From: an uncultured Bacteroidales bacterium
Lineage (GTDB): Bacteria; Bacteroidota; Bacteroidia; Bacteroidales; UBA932
Assembly (NCBI GenBank): GCA_947168525.1
Contig: CAMVMG010000007.1
Span: 1 to 64,000, forward strand
Reading direction: 5' to 3'
DNA length: 64,000 nt
Shown piece after piece: positions 8,369 through 16,629 of this stretch; the stretch's first letter is position 1, and the number at the start of each line of letters is the position of its first letter. The position numbers and the translations under genes are program-made. Under the pieces are notes generated by a model. That model did no database searches, was not told the origin of the DNA, and worked only from the letters and a program-made list of their open reading frames with translations.

Positions 8369-9518
8369 AGAATTGCAGGGAAATCTTCCCACCGAGGACC
8401 TTCCCGGGGACAACTCCCCGGTGGAGGAACTTCGGGAAGAAGTAGAGAAGGCACAGCGTCAGCCGGACAAGTACGGCATCTTTGCCGCCAAATCCGGAAA
8501 CTCCTGGATAGAAGACTGCATTAACATGGCTGCACCCATCATTTTCTTCTTTGGTCTCATCGTCCAATATGAGATCACTGCACTGTTCGGCCCCACAGGA
8601 TCGGGCAAAACCATCTTCGCCATGATGATTGCCGAAGAGATTGCCCGCTGCTTCAAGGTCCTCTACATCGACCTGGAACTCTCCGCTAAGCAGTTCCAGA
8701 TGCGCTTCTCCGACCCCGAAACGGGCCTCATCCACGTCTTTCCCGAAAACTTCATCAGGGCCGAGATTGACCCCGATCTGATTACCCGGGAGGACCTGGA
8801 AATAGAAATCCTCGACTCCATCGAGGCTGCCGCCCAGAAGGGTATCCTCTTCTTCATTCTGGACAACATCACCTTCGCCTGCAATGACTCTGAAAAGGGT
8901 GCTACCGCTGGCCAATTCATGATGCGCCTCATCCGCCTGAAGAAGAAGTACAATCTCACCATTATCTGCGTAGCGCACACGCCTAAAATCCGTGGTTATG
9001 AGCCGCTTACAGCGTCTCACATGGCCGGCAGTGCCAAGCTGATGAATTTCTTTGACGAAGGCATCGCTATCGGCAAATCCGCTCGTGACGCTAACCTCAG
9101 GTATGTCAAGCAAGTGAAGACTCGCTCCATCCCCATGACCTATGACGAGGAAAACGTCATTATCTACGAGGTTACCAAACAGTCCGGTATTCTTACCTAT
9201 GACTTCAAAGGCCATGGCAATGAGAGTGACCATCTCAAGCACGGTAACCCGGCGGAAGACCTGGACGAGATTTATGCCGTCCTGCGCCTCCAGAAGCAGG
9301 GAATGCCTCTGCGAAAGATTGCCGAAACCCTTGAACTCTCCCTTGGCAAAGTCCAGCGCCGTCTGGAGAAAGCCAAGGAGAAGGGCATCACGCTTCCCGA
9401 TGACGATGACGACTCCGTATCGGATGTATCACCTGTATCGGAACCAATACAACCGATACAACCCGATACACCTCCCGTCCAGCAGGTTTTACCCTTAAGT
9501 ACCGAAGAACATGAGTAA
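8355..9518 (+). CDS. RecA-like (AAA_25/RepA-type) helicase
   Basis: The 387-aa product has a RecA-fold NTPase core: Walker A GPTGSGKT at residues 79-86, Walker B ILFFILDNITF near 168-178, and an I-C-V-A-H-T-P motif near 210. This fits RepA/AAA_25 hexameric helicases found on plasmids and integrative elements. The C-terminus has a helix-turn-helix-like segment (about 310-345) and a Pro/Ser/Asp tail encoded over a repeat array. I chose the ATG at 8355 (MSDDREL); in-frame starts at 8349 and 8247 exist. It overlaps the Toprim gene by 8 bp, so the two are probably co-translated and likely act together in replicating the excised element. Confidence 0.85.
   Translation: MSDDRELQGNLPTEDLPGDNSPVEELREEVEKAQRQPDKYGIFAAKSGNSWIEDCINMAAPIIFFFGLIVQYEITALFGPTGSGKTIFAMMIAEEIARCFKVLYIDLELSAKQFQMRFSDPETGLIHVFPENFIRAEIDPDLITREDLEIEILDSIEAAAQKGILFFILDNITFACNDSEKGATAGQFMMRLIRLKKKYNLTIICVAHTPKIRGYEPLTASHMAGSAKLMNFFDEGIAIGKSARDANLRYVKQVKTRSIPMTYDEENVIIYEVTKQSGILTYDFKGHGNESDHLKHGNPAEDLDEIYAVLRLQKQGMPLRKIAETLELSLGKVQRRLEKAKEKGITLPDDDDDSVSDVSPVSEPIQPIQPDTPPVQQVLPLSTEEHE
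9417..9471. repeat. Iteron-like array 1 (9-bp CGATAC repeats)
   Basis: Three copies in one orientation (GTATCG at 9417, GTATCA at 9426, GTATCG at 9435, exactly 9 bp apart) face three in the other (CCAATACAA 9444-9452, CCGATACAA 9453-9461, CCGATACAC 9463-9471). The array lies in the helicase coding region for its proline-rich tail. The same design recurs at 19694-19738. Confidence 0.65.
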
Positions 9519-10620
9519 GAACTATCGCTACCACCTTCTGAAGTACCACGGCAAAGCCAGCAGGCTCACGTGCCCCCAGTGTGGCAGGCCGCATTGCTTC
9601 ACGCCTTATGTCGATGATGACGAAAACATCGTCGGCGAAGAATACGGCCGCTGTGACCACGAATCCAGCTGTGGTTACGTCAAGTACCCGCCCTCCCAGG
9701 ACGAGTCTTGGCGTAAGCCGCCAAGCTGGCTGGAAAAGCCCAAGAAGACATCAAAACCCCTCCGGAAACCCTCTCCGGAACCGGAGGGAGATGTCTCCAC
9801 CATTCCGATGGAAATCGTCCAGAAAACGGTCCGCACCAATCCTCTGAGCGCCTTTCTGCTCTTCCTCACCAAGCTCTTTGACACCGATACCATCCTCCGT
9901 GTGATTGCCGATTATCTCATTGGCGTCACCAAGGCTGGGGATGTCATCTTCTTTCAGATTGACATCAAAGGTCGTTGCCGAACCGGCAAGGTGATGAAGT
10001 ACAATCCGGATACCGGAAAGCGCATCAAGGATGAATCCCAACCGGGCCGCATCACCTGGGTACACACCCTCCTGAAGAAACAACTTCCTGAGAAGTGGGA
10101 ACTCAAGCAATGCCTTTTCGGAGAACACCTTCTTGCAAGGTACCCGGACAAGCCGGTAATCCTGGTTGAGTCCGAGAAGACTGCCATCATCGGTGCGGCC
10201 GTGATACCTGAGTGCAACTGGATGGCCACCGGAGGGAAGGGGCAGCTCAATGACCGGGTAGATGTCCTTGAGGGCCGTAAAGTGATTGCTTTCCCGGACT
10301 CTGATGCCTACGACACGTGGGTGGAGAAAGTGTCAGAGAGACCGTGGCTCAGTATCCAGGTATCGGACTATATTCTGCGCAAGGCTACGCCAGAACAGAA
10401 GGCCGCTGGTGCCGATGTTGCCGACATCCTCATCGCCTGGAAACTGGGCCGGCTTACAACGCCCGCCAGCACACCGCAGGTAAACCCAATCCTTGAGGAG
10501 ATCCGTCGCTACATCTCTCCGGAGCACCTGGACAATGTGATGGCCCTCATTGAAGAGTTGGATCTGGAGATTGTCTCGGTTGACAGAATTCTGCCATCCG
10601 CAGATGAAACCCAAACCTAA
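9511..10620 (+). CDS. DUF6371 zinc-finger/Toprim protein (primase-like)
   Basis: The 369-aa product begins with a zinc-ribbon-like region (CPQCGRPHC near 20-28, then two more cysteines near 50-58), typical of the PG0870-like N-terminus of DUF6371 proteins. It ends with a Toprim-like part, including ILVESEKTAIIGAA near 213-226 and IAFPDSDAYDTW near 256-267. Such proteins follow helicase genes in Bacteroidota elements and are thought to act in DNA replication, possibly as primase-like factors. It overlaps the helicase gene by 8 bp and ends before a clear terminator, closing the operon that starts at 7914. The family call is good; enzymatic activity is inferred. Confidence 0.8.
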   Translation: MSKNYRYHLLKYHGKASRLTCPQCGRPHCFTPYVDDDENIVGEEYGRCDHESSCGYVKYPPSQDESWRKPPSWLEKPKKTSKPLRKPSPEPEGDVSTIPMEIVQKTVRTNPLSAFLLFLTKLFDTDTILRVIADYLIGVTKAGDVIFFQIDIKGRCRTGKVMKYNPDTGKRIKDESQPGRITWVHTLLKKQLPEKWELKQCLFGEHLLARYPDKPVILVESEKTAIIGAAVIPECNWMATGGKGQLNDRVDVLEGRKVIAFPDSDAYDTWVEKVSERPWLSIQVSDYILRKATPEQKAAGADVADILIAWKLGRLTTPASTPQVNPILEEIRRYISPEHLDNVMALIEELDLEIVSVDRILPSADETQT

Positions 10621-10660
10621 TATGGGCTTAATAGTGGCTCTCAAATCAAATTTCTCTCCG

Positions 10661-10690
10661 CGCCTCTGCCTCAACGACAGGGGCGTTTTT
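10661..10690 (+). terminator. Terminator after the replication operon
   Basis: CGCCTCTG (10661-10668) pairs with CAGGGGCG (10678-10685, one T-G pair) and is followed by TTTTT. Confidence 0.8.
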
Positions 10691-10711
10691 CTTTCCTTTC
10701 CACAAAATCCG

Positions 10712-10719
10712 TATCTTTG
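10712..10719 (+). promoter_or_regulatory. Bacteroidota -7 box before the orphan 244-aa gene
   Basis: TATCTTTG lies 21 bp before the ATG at 10741. The TTG at 10717 that would extend the frame is inside this box, so the ATG is the start. Confidence 0.65.
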
Positions 10720-10740
10720 CATACCCCAACGTATTTCGCC

Positions 10741-11475
10741 ATGAACGAAGACCTTGCAAATATCCAGTACTCGCCGATTCGGGACTACAAATACGCCCGT
10801 TTCTTTGAGGAGGTGCAGTACAACGGCAAGACACTCTCTGAACCAGAGCGTAAGGAATTCGTGGCCGTGATTGACGAGACCATAGCCCAGTATTCCGAAG
10901 GTCTTCCTATGATGTACGACACACTGGAAAGCATTAAGGACCAGCACGACGATTATCACGAGATTGACCGCACTGTCGTATCGGTGATGCAGTTTGTCCT
11001 CATCACGATGATTGACAGTATGGTGGCCAGCAAATACTTTATCCTGGCTGACAGCGATTATGACCGCCGTTTTATGCGTGGCAAGTTGATGGTCATCCTC
11101 AACGAGGGATTCAAGCGGCTTTACGGCTTCGATGAGAAGACGCACAAGAAGTCAGAGTGGGATCGGCTATTGCCGCTGATGGGCCGCTTCCCGGAAGTCA
11201 TTAATCGTCAGTACCAGGAGTTGACGTATCATCTGGAAAAGCACGCCAAGTCTTCCTCTTGGTGGAAGGAAGAGCGCAACCTTGAGACGCACATGGATAC
11301 AGAGAAATTGTACGTGTCCCGTCAGGAAGAAATCATTGAGAGTAAGGTGATGATGGATTCAATGAAACTCCTCAATACGCTGCTTGCGGTAAATCACTTT
11401 CTGACAAACGTACACGCCTGCCTTTTCAATTTCCTTGTTGGGAAATACAAACGCGGAGAGCTGAAAGACGAATAG
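10741..11475 (+). CDS. Hypothetical protein, 244 aa, single-gene unit
   Basis: I do not recognise this protein. It is soluble-looking, mostly helical by composition, with no signal peptide or membrane segment. Its central part reads as long amphipathic helices (for example D-R-T-V-V-S-V-M-Q-F-V-L-I-T-M near 80-94), followed by a Trp-rich turn (S-S-S-W-W-K-E near 177-183). It has its own promoter and a strong terminator, between the replication operon and the type I RM operon. That independence and its position next to hsdM make a defence accessory or element-maintenance role conceivable, but the sequence gives no direct proof. Confidence 0.7.
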   Translation: MNEDLANIQYSPIRDYKYARFFEEVQYNGKTLSEPERKEFVAVIDETIAQYSEGLPMMYDTLESIKDQHDDYHEIDRTVVSVMQFVLITMIDSMVASKYFILADSDYDRRFMRGKLMVILNEGFKRLYGFDEKTHKKSEWDRLLPLMGRFPEVINRQYQELTYHLEKHAKSSSWWKEERNLETHMDTEKLYVSRQEEIIESKVMMDSMKLLNTLLAVNHFLTNVHACLFNFLVGKYKRGELKDE

Positions 11476-11494
11476 TTATTTCTGTCAAGAAATG

Positions 11495-11526
11495 GGCCTC
11501 AATTCATTATTGAATTGGGGCTTTTT
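11495..11526 (+). terminator. Strong terminator before hsdM
   Basis: CCTCAATTCA (11498-11507) and TGAATTGGGG (11511-11520) form a long stem, followed by TTTTT. Confidence 0.85.
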
Positions 11527-11582
11527 GTATCCTCACTTTCACTCTCTTACACTTTGTTACCTTATTTTCGGAGAAAATTCGT

Positions 11583-11590
11583 TAAATTTG
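11583..11590 (+). promoter_or_regulatory. Bacteroidota -7 box before hsdM
   Basis: TAAATTTG lies 35 bp before the ATG at 11626. It supports that start over the longer in-frame start at 11515, which would lie within the terminator. Confidence 0.6.
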
Positions 11591-11625
11591 CTTGTTTTGG
11601 GAGAATAATAAGCAAAAATCAACAT

Positions 11626-13071
11626 ATGGCTTTCGAGCAAACAGTAAAAAACCTGGACAACTGCCTGCGTACCGACAAAGGCTGCACCAGCGAACTTGAT
11701 TACGTAGAACAGACCTCGTGGATTCTGTTCCTCAAATACCTGGACGATCTGGAGAAATCCAAACAGATAGAAGCAGAATTGCAGGACAAGACCTACCAGC
11801 CCATAATAGCCGAAGGCTACCGCTGGAACGACTGGGCCATGCCCCGCACCAAAGACGGAGAATACGACACTGCCAATGCCCTTGTGGGTGACGACCTCAT
11901 TGATTTCGTCAACGGCAAACTCTTCCCGTACCTCCGCAAGTTCCGTGAGACTGGTCGTCCCAAGTCTATCGAAATCAAGATTGGTGTCATCTTCTCTGAA
12001 ATCCGCAACCGCATCCAAAGCGGCTACAACCTCCGCGACATCCTGGAGCAGGTGGACACCCTCCGTTTCCAGACCACTGAGGAACGCCACGAGATGACCT
12101 ACTGGTATGAAAGCCGCCTCAACCGTATGGGTAATGCTGGCCGCAATGGTGGCGAATACTATACGCCCAGGCCGCTTATCCGCGCCATTGTCAAAGTCGT
12201 TGACCCGCAGATCGGAAAGACAGTCTACGATGGTGCCTGCGGCTCCGCCGGCTTCCTCTGCGAAGCCTACAATTACATGCACGAGCATGTGAAAAAAACC
12301 GACGATGAAAAGTACCTTCAGACCGAAACCTTTACCGGCAAGGACGATAAGGCGCTTCCATACATCATCGCCACAATGAATATGATTCTCCACGGCGTTG
12401 AGAGCCCGAATATCATAAACACCAACACCCTCACGGAGAATCTGGCTGATGTCCAGGAGAAGGACCGCTTCGACTACATCCTGGCAAATCCGCCCTTCGG
12501 TGGCAAGGAGCGCCCCGAAGTTCAGCAGAACTTCACCATCAAGACAGGTGAAACCGCCTACCTTTTCCTGGAGCATTTCATCAAGTACCTCCGTGCTGGC
12601 GGCCAGGCGGGTATCGTTATCAAGAATACGTTCTTGAGCAATACAGATAATGCATCCATCGCTCTACGCAAGAAACTGCTGGAAGAGTGCAATCTTCACA
12701 CTGTACTGGACCTACCCTCGGGTGTATTCCAAGCCGGAGTAAAGACAGTAGTCCTGTTTTTCAAGAAGGGAGAGCCGACACAAAAAGTGTGGTTCTATCA
12801 ACTTAATCCTGGACGCACTTTTGGCAAAACAGATCCGTTAAACGATAAGGATTTGGTAGAGTTTGTTAATCTTCAGAGGACTAAATCTGGTAGCGTAAAC
12901 TCTTGGACCATCAAGGTTTCAGACCTAAATGAAAACCTTGATCTAAGTCCTAAAAATCCAAACAAGGTAGAGATTGTTGACGATAGAACTCCGGAACAAA
13001 TTGCTGCAGAGATAAAGTCCTTAGCATACGAAAGCAATGTACTGTTGGATGAAATCATCTCTATGTTATGA
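11626..13071 (+). CDS. hsdM: Type I restriction-modification DNA methyltransferase subunit (HsdM)
   Basis: The 481-aa protein is the adenine N6-methyltransferase subunit of a type I RM system and would form M2S with HsdS. It has the helical HsdM N-terminal domain (about 1-145) and an N6_Mtase domain. The SAM-binding motif reads VYDGACGSAGFL near 199-210 and the catalytic motif NPPFGG near 287-292. A GGEYYTPR segment, usual before the SAM motif, is present. The start at 11626 follows a TAnnTTTG promoter. The TGA overlaps the hsdS ATG (ATGA), so the M and S subunits are translationally coupled. Confidence 0.95.
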   Translation: MAFEQTVKNLDNCLRTDKGCTSELDYVEQTSWILFLKYLDDLEKSKQIEAELQDKTYQPIIAEGYRWNDWAMPRTKDGEYDTANALVGDDLIDFVNGKLFPYLRKFRETGRPKSIEIKIGVIFSEIRNRIQSGYNLRDILEQVDTLRFQTTEERHEMTYWYESRLNRMGNAGRNGGEYYTPRPLIRAIVKVVDPQIGKTVYDGACGSAGFLCEAYNYMHEHVKKTDDEKYLQTETFTGKDDKALPYIIATMNMILHGVESPNIINTNTLTENLADVQEKDRFDYILANPPFGGKERPEVQQNFTIKTGETAYLFLEHFIKYLRAGGQAGIVIKNTFLSNTDNASIALRKKLLEECNLHTVLDLPSGVFQAGVKTVVLFFKKGEPTQKVWFYQLNPGRTFGKTDPLNDKDLVEFVNLQRTKSGSVNSWTIKVSDLNENLDLSPKNPNKVEIVDDRTPEQIAAEIKSLAYESNVLLDEIISML

Positions 13072-14249
13072 GAGAAGAATGGCAAATATCTCGTCTCCAA
13101 GATCTTTGTGAGCAAATGAATGGCATCTGGAAAGGTGTCAAAGAGCCTTTTGTAACAGCGAAAATTCTTAGAACAACCAACTTTTCGAAAGAATGTCAGT
13201 TGAAACTGGACGATTTGGCTATTATTGAAGTGGAAAAGAAGAAAATGGATGCCAGGCGTCTTCGTAAAGGGGATATTGTTGTGGAGAAGTCGGGGGGCGG
13301 TCCAAAGCAGCCAGTGGGAAGGGCGATTTTGTTCAACATCGATGACACGGATTTTTCGTTCTGCAATTTCACATCGACGCTAAGAGTAAAGGATTCAACC
13401 AAGATTCTCCCGGAATACCTCCATAAATACCTGACGTATTTGTATTTCTCAGGAGCGACAGAGAAGTACCAATCAAATCTAGTAGGCTTTAGAAATCTTG
13501 ATTTCAAGGGCTATGTTTCTATGGAGATTAAATACCCCTCGATTGAAGAGCAGAAGCGTCTTCTCGTAATCATTAACAAGGAGTTCGAGATAATAGATGC
13601 CTTGAAAGCAAATGTGGGAAAGAAACTCAGTAATGCTCAATCTTTATTCCAGTCAGCTCTAAAAAAAGAACTCGATCCACAAAGTGGATGGAGTGAATCA
13701 ATATTGGTAGATGTTGCGAGAATAATAAATGGTAGGGCTTATAGTAAGGAGGAATTATTATCAGAAGGTAAGTATCGTGTTTTGCGGGTTGGAAATTTCT
13801 TTACTAATGACAATTGGTATTACTCAGATTTGGAGTTAGATAATGAAAAGTATTGTGAAAATGGCGATTTACTGTATGCCTGGTCGGCTTCTTTTGGCCC
13901 CAAAATATGGGACGGGGAGAGAGTAATTTACCATTATCATATCTGGAAAGTTCAGCCATCAGAACAAATCGATAAGATGTTCTTGTATTATTGGCTCCAA
14001 TCCTATCAACTTACATCACAAGTGATGTCAAAACTTCATGGAACAACTATGGTCCATATAACAAAAGGCATCATGGAGTCGACGACAATTTCCTTCCCTT
14101 CGAAAGAAAGGCAACAAATCATTGCTTCTAAACTTAACTGTCTATATGCTAAGTGCGAATCGCTAAGGAATCAATACGAAAGAACAATAGACCTATGCAA
14201 TGACCTTAAGCAAGCGTTGTTAAGAAAAGCATTTAATGGCGAATTATAG
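13068..14249 (+). CDS. hsdS: Type I restriction-modification specificity subunit (HsdS)
   Basis: The 393-aa product has the usual two target-recognition domains (about 1-160 and 200-350), each followed by a helical conserved region (for example P-S-I-E-E-Q-K-R-L near 161-169 and P-S-K-E-R-Q-Q near 344-350). It decides the DNA sequence recognised by the MTase and nuclease. Both recognition domains look complete, with no frameshift. The gene is clearly A+T-richer than hsdM and hsdR, as is common when recognition domains are exchanged. It overlaps hsdM by 4 bp and ends just before hsdR. I saw no adjacent invertible hsdS fragments or local recombinase that would switch it. Confidence 0.93.
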   Translation: MREEWQISRLQDLCEQMNGIWKGVKEPFVTAKILRTTNFSKECQLKLDDLAIIEVEKKKMDARRLRKGDIVVEKSGGGPKQPVGRAILFNIDDTDFSFCNFTSTLRVKDSTKILPEYLHKYLTYLYFSGATEKYQSNLVGFRNLDFKGYVSMEIKYPSIEEQKRLLVIINKEFEIIDALKANVGKKLSNAQSLFQSALKKELDPQSGWSESILVDVARIINGRAYSKEELLSEGKYRVLRVGNFFTNDNWYYSDLELDNEKYCENGDLLYAWSASFGPKIWDGERVIYHYHIWKVQPSEQIDKMFLYYWLQSYQLTSQVMSKLHGTTMVHITKGIMESTTISFPSKERQQIIASKLNCLYAKCESLRNQYERTIDLCNDLKQALLRKAFNGEL

Positions 14250-14252
14250 AAT

Positions 14253-16616
14253 ATGAACGAATCCCAAACCAGATACGACAAGATTGACCCGGCGCTGAAA
14301 GCGGCAGGCTGGGGAGTCGTTGAGGACAGTCGGGTCATTACCGAGTACCCCATCACCAGGGGCCGGGTAAGCAAGACCTCGAAACCCAATCCGCTTAAGG
14401 CAGACTACGTACTGGTTTATAAGGGAGCCAAGCTGGCTATCGTTGAGGCCAAGTCCGTACAGAAAGACGTGGCCGAAGGCGTGGCCCAGGCCAAACAATA
14501 TTCCTCCATGATGGGTATCCGCTTTACCTACGCCACCAATGGAGACGAAATCTACGGCATCGATATGGAAAAGGGTGAGGAAGGTCCCGTTGAGGCATTT
14601 CCTTCACCTGGGGAACTCTGGTCCCAGACCTTCGGCGACGTGGACGAATGGCGCGACAAATTCTACGCCCAGCCGCTCTACTCCAACGGCACCAAAGAGC
14701 CCCGCTACTATCAGGAAATCGCCATCAACAAGGCCCTCACAGCCATCGCCAAAGGAAGGAATCGTATTCTCCTGACGCTGGCTACAGGAACCGGCAAGAC
14801 CTTCATCGCGTTCCAGATCTGCTACAAACTCTTCCACACCAAGTGGAATGTAAAGAAGACCGGCAACCGGCCTCGGATTCTCTTCCTGGCTGACCGCAAT
14901 ATCCTCGCTAATCAGGCCTTCAACGGCTTCTTTGGCTTCCAGCAGGACGCCCTGGTGCGCATCACGCCCGGCAGCGTACGGAAAGGCGGAAAGGTGCCTA
15001 CAAATGGCTCCATCTTCTTCTCCATCTTCCAGACCTTCATGACGGATGATGGAAAGCAGTACACCTTCGGCCAGTATCCGCGCGACTTCTTCGACCTGGT
15101 CATCATTGATGAGTGCCACCGTGGAGGAGCCAACGACGAGAGCAGCTGGCGGGAGATTATGGAGTACTTCGCGCCTGCAGTACAAATCGGCCTGACGGCT
15201 ACGCCCAGACGCGATGTCAATGCCGACACCTACAAATACTTCGGCGATCCTGTCTATACATACTCGCTCAAGCAAGGCATTGCTGACGGCTTCCTTACCC
15301 CGTTCCGTCACTGCAAGATGCAAGGCACCCTGGACGACTACATCTACACCCCGGAAGATGAAATTCTCACCGGCGAAGTGGATGCCAACCGTGTCTATAA
15401 CGAGAACGACTTCTACGCCGGCAACATCAAGATTAAGGAACGCGATTTCAGCCGGGTCAAGGAGTTTATGAAATACATCGGCCCGGATGAAAAGACGCTG
15501 GTCTTCTGCGCTACGCAGAACCACGCGGCTCAAATCAGGGACATGATAAACCAGATCCACGGCGGCAATCCTTTCTATGCGGTCCGCGTCACAGCAAACG
15601 ACGGAGCAGAAGGAGAGCGGCAGTTGAAGGAATTCCAGGACAACGAGAAAACCGTTCCCACCGTCCTCACAACTTCCCAGAAACTCTCCACCGGCGTTGA
15701 TGCCCTCAACATCCGCAACATTGTTCTGCTTCGGCCCATCCACTCGATGATAGAGTTCAAACAAATCATCGGCCGTGGAACCCGCCTCTATGACGGCAAA
15801 TACTACTTCACCATCTACGATTTTGTCAAGGCCTACGAAAACTTCCAAGACCCCACTTGGGACGGAGAGCCCGTGCTAAATCCTTCCGACACTGTCTCCG
15901 GCTACAATGTGGAATGGAAAGACATATCTGCCGAACTCCATGAACCAGAAGGCCCCGGGTATGGCCCAGAACACAAAGTATGCAAGAAATGCGGCCAGTA
16001 TCCGTGCGTATGTGAAAAGCCTGAGAAACTGGAAATCCGCCTCTCCGATGGCCGTGCCCGTAGAATCAAATACCTTAAGTCCGACATGTTCTGGGGCGCT
16101 GACGGCAAGCCCGTGGCAGCAGAAGAATTCCTCAACACGATGTTTGGCCAGATGCCATACTTCTTCACCAGCATTGAAGACCTGCAGATGAAATGGTCCA
16201 ACCCCAAGACACGAGAGGAACTGCTTGCCAGCATGGACGCTGCCGGTTACGGAAAGGATGTCCTCAAGCAGATCCGCACCCTCATTGACGCCGAAGGTTC
16301 CGACCTCCTCGATGTCCTGGAATATATCTCCTTCAACATCGAGCCCATCCAGCGCACAGAGCGCGTGAAGAAGGCCGAAGGCTTCCGTGCATCCCTCAAC
16401 GCCACCAGTCAGGACTTCATCAACTACATCATCCAGCTCTACGTCAAGGAAGGCATCGACGAACTTGGCCCCGACAAACTCCCGGCCATCATCTCCATGA
16501 AATACGGCTCCATCCCCGATGGCATGAAGGTTCTCGGTGGCGTAGATGTCGCCCGTGGACTATTCCTCGACTTCCAGAAGAACCTGTACCTGGGCGATAC
16601 CAGAATAGCTTCATAA
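14253..16616 (+). CDS. hsdR: Type I restriction enzyme, translocating endonuclease subunit (HsdR)
   Basis: The 787-aa protein is the restriction/translocation subunit. An N-terminal nuclease-type region spans about 1-110; L-A-I-V-E-A-K near 65-71 gives the E-x-K of a PD-(D/E)xK site. Next comes a superfamily 2 helicase motor with Walker A ATGTGKT near 174-180 and DECH near 284-287. A helicase C-terminal domain includes IGRGTRLYDGKYY near 507-519, and an EcoEI-type C-terminal domain runs to the end. A CxxC pair (CKKCGQYPCVC near 577-587) lies between motor and C-terminal domain. Length and layout fit EcoEI-like HsdR. It begins 3 bp after hsdS, completing an M-S-R operon. Confidence 0.94.
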   Translation: MNESQTRYDKIDPALKAAGWGVVEDSRVITEYPITRGRVSKTSKPNPLKADYVLVYKGAKLAIVEAKSVQKDVAEGVAQAKQYSSMMGIRFTYATNGDEIYGIDMEKGEEGPVEAFPSPGELWSQTFGDVDEWRDKFYAQPLYSNGTKEPRYYQEIAINKALTAIAKGRNRILLTLATGTGKTFIAFQICYKLFHTKWNVKKTGNRPRILFLADRNILANQAFNGFFGFQQDALVRITPGSVRKGGKVPTNGSIFFSIFQTFMTDDGKQYTFGQYPRDFFDLVIIDECHRGGANDESSWREIMEYFAPAVQIGLTATPRRDVNADTYKYFGDPVYTYSLKQGIADGFLTPFRHCKMQGTLDDYIYTPEDEILTGEVDANRVYNENDFYAGNIKIKERDFSRVKEFMKYIGPDEKTLVFCATQNHAAQIRDMINQIHGGNPFYAVRVTANDGAEGERQLKEFQDNEKTVPTVLTTSQKLSTGVDALNIRNIVLLRPIHSMIEFKQIIGRGTRLYDGKYYFTIYDFVKAYENFQDPTWDGEPVLNPSDTVSGYNVEWKDISAELHEPEGPGYGPEHKVCKKCGQYPCVCEKPEKLEIRLSDGRARRIKYLKSDMFWGADGKPVAAEEFLNTMFGQMPYFFTSIEDLQMKWSNPKTREELLASMDAAGYGKDVLKQIRTLIDAEGSDLLDVLEYISFNIEPIQRTERVKKAEGFRASLNATSQDFINYIIQLYVKEGIDELGPDKLPAIISMKYGSIPDGMKVLGGVDVARGLFLDFQKNLYLGDTRIAS

Positions 16617-16629
16617 CACGATTTAAACT

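Noticed and set aside
9417..9471. CRISPR-like array
   Set aside because: Units are only 9 bp, with no spacers and in both orientations; no cas genes were seen anywhere in the window.
13068..14249. Phase-variable (invertible) hsdS
   Set aside because: No second hsdS fragment, inverted repeats or local invertase were found near the gene; only the element integrase is present.
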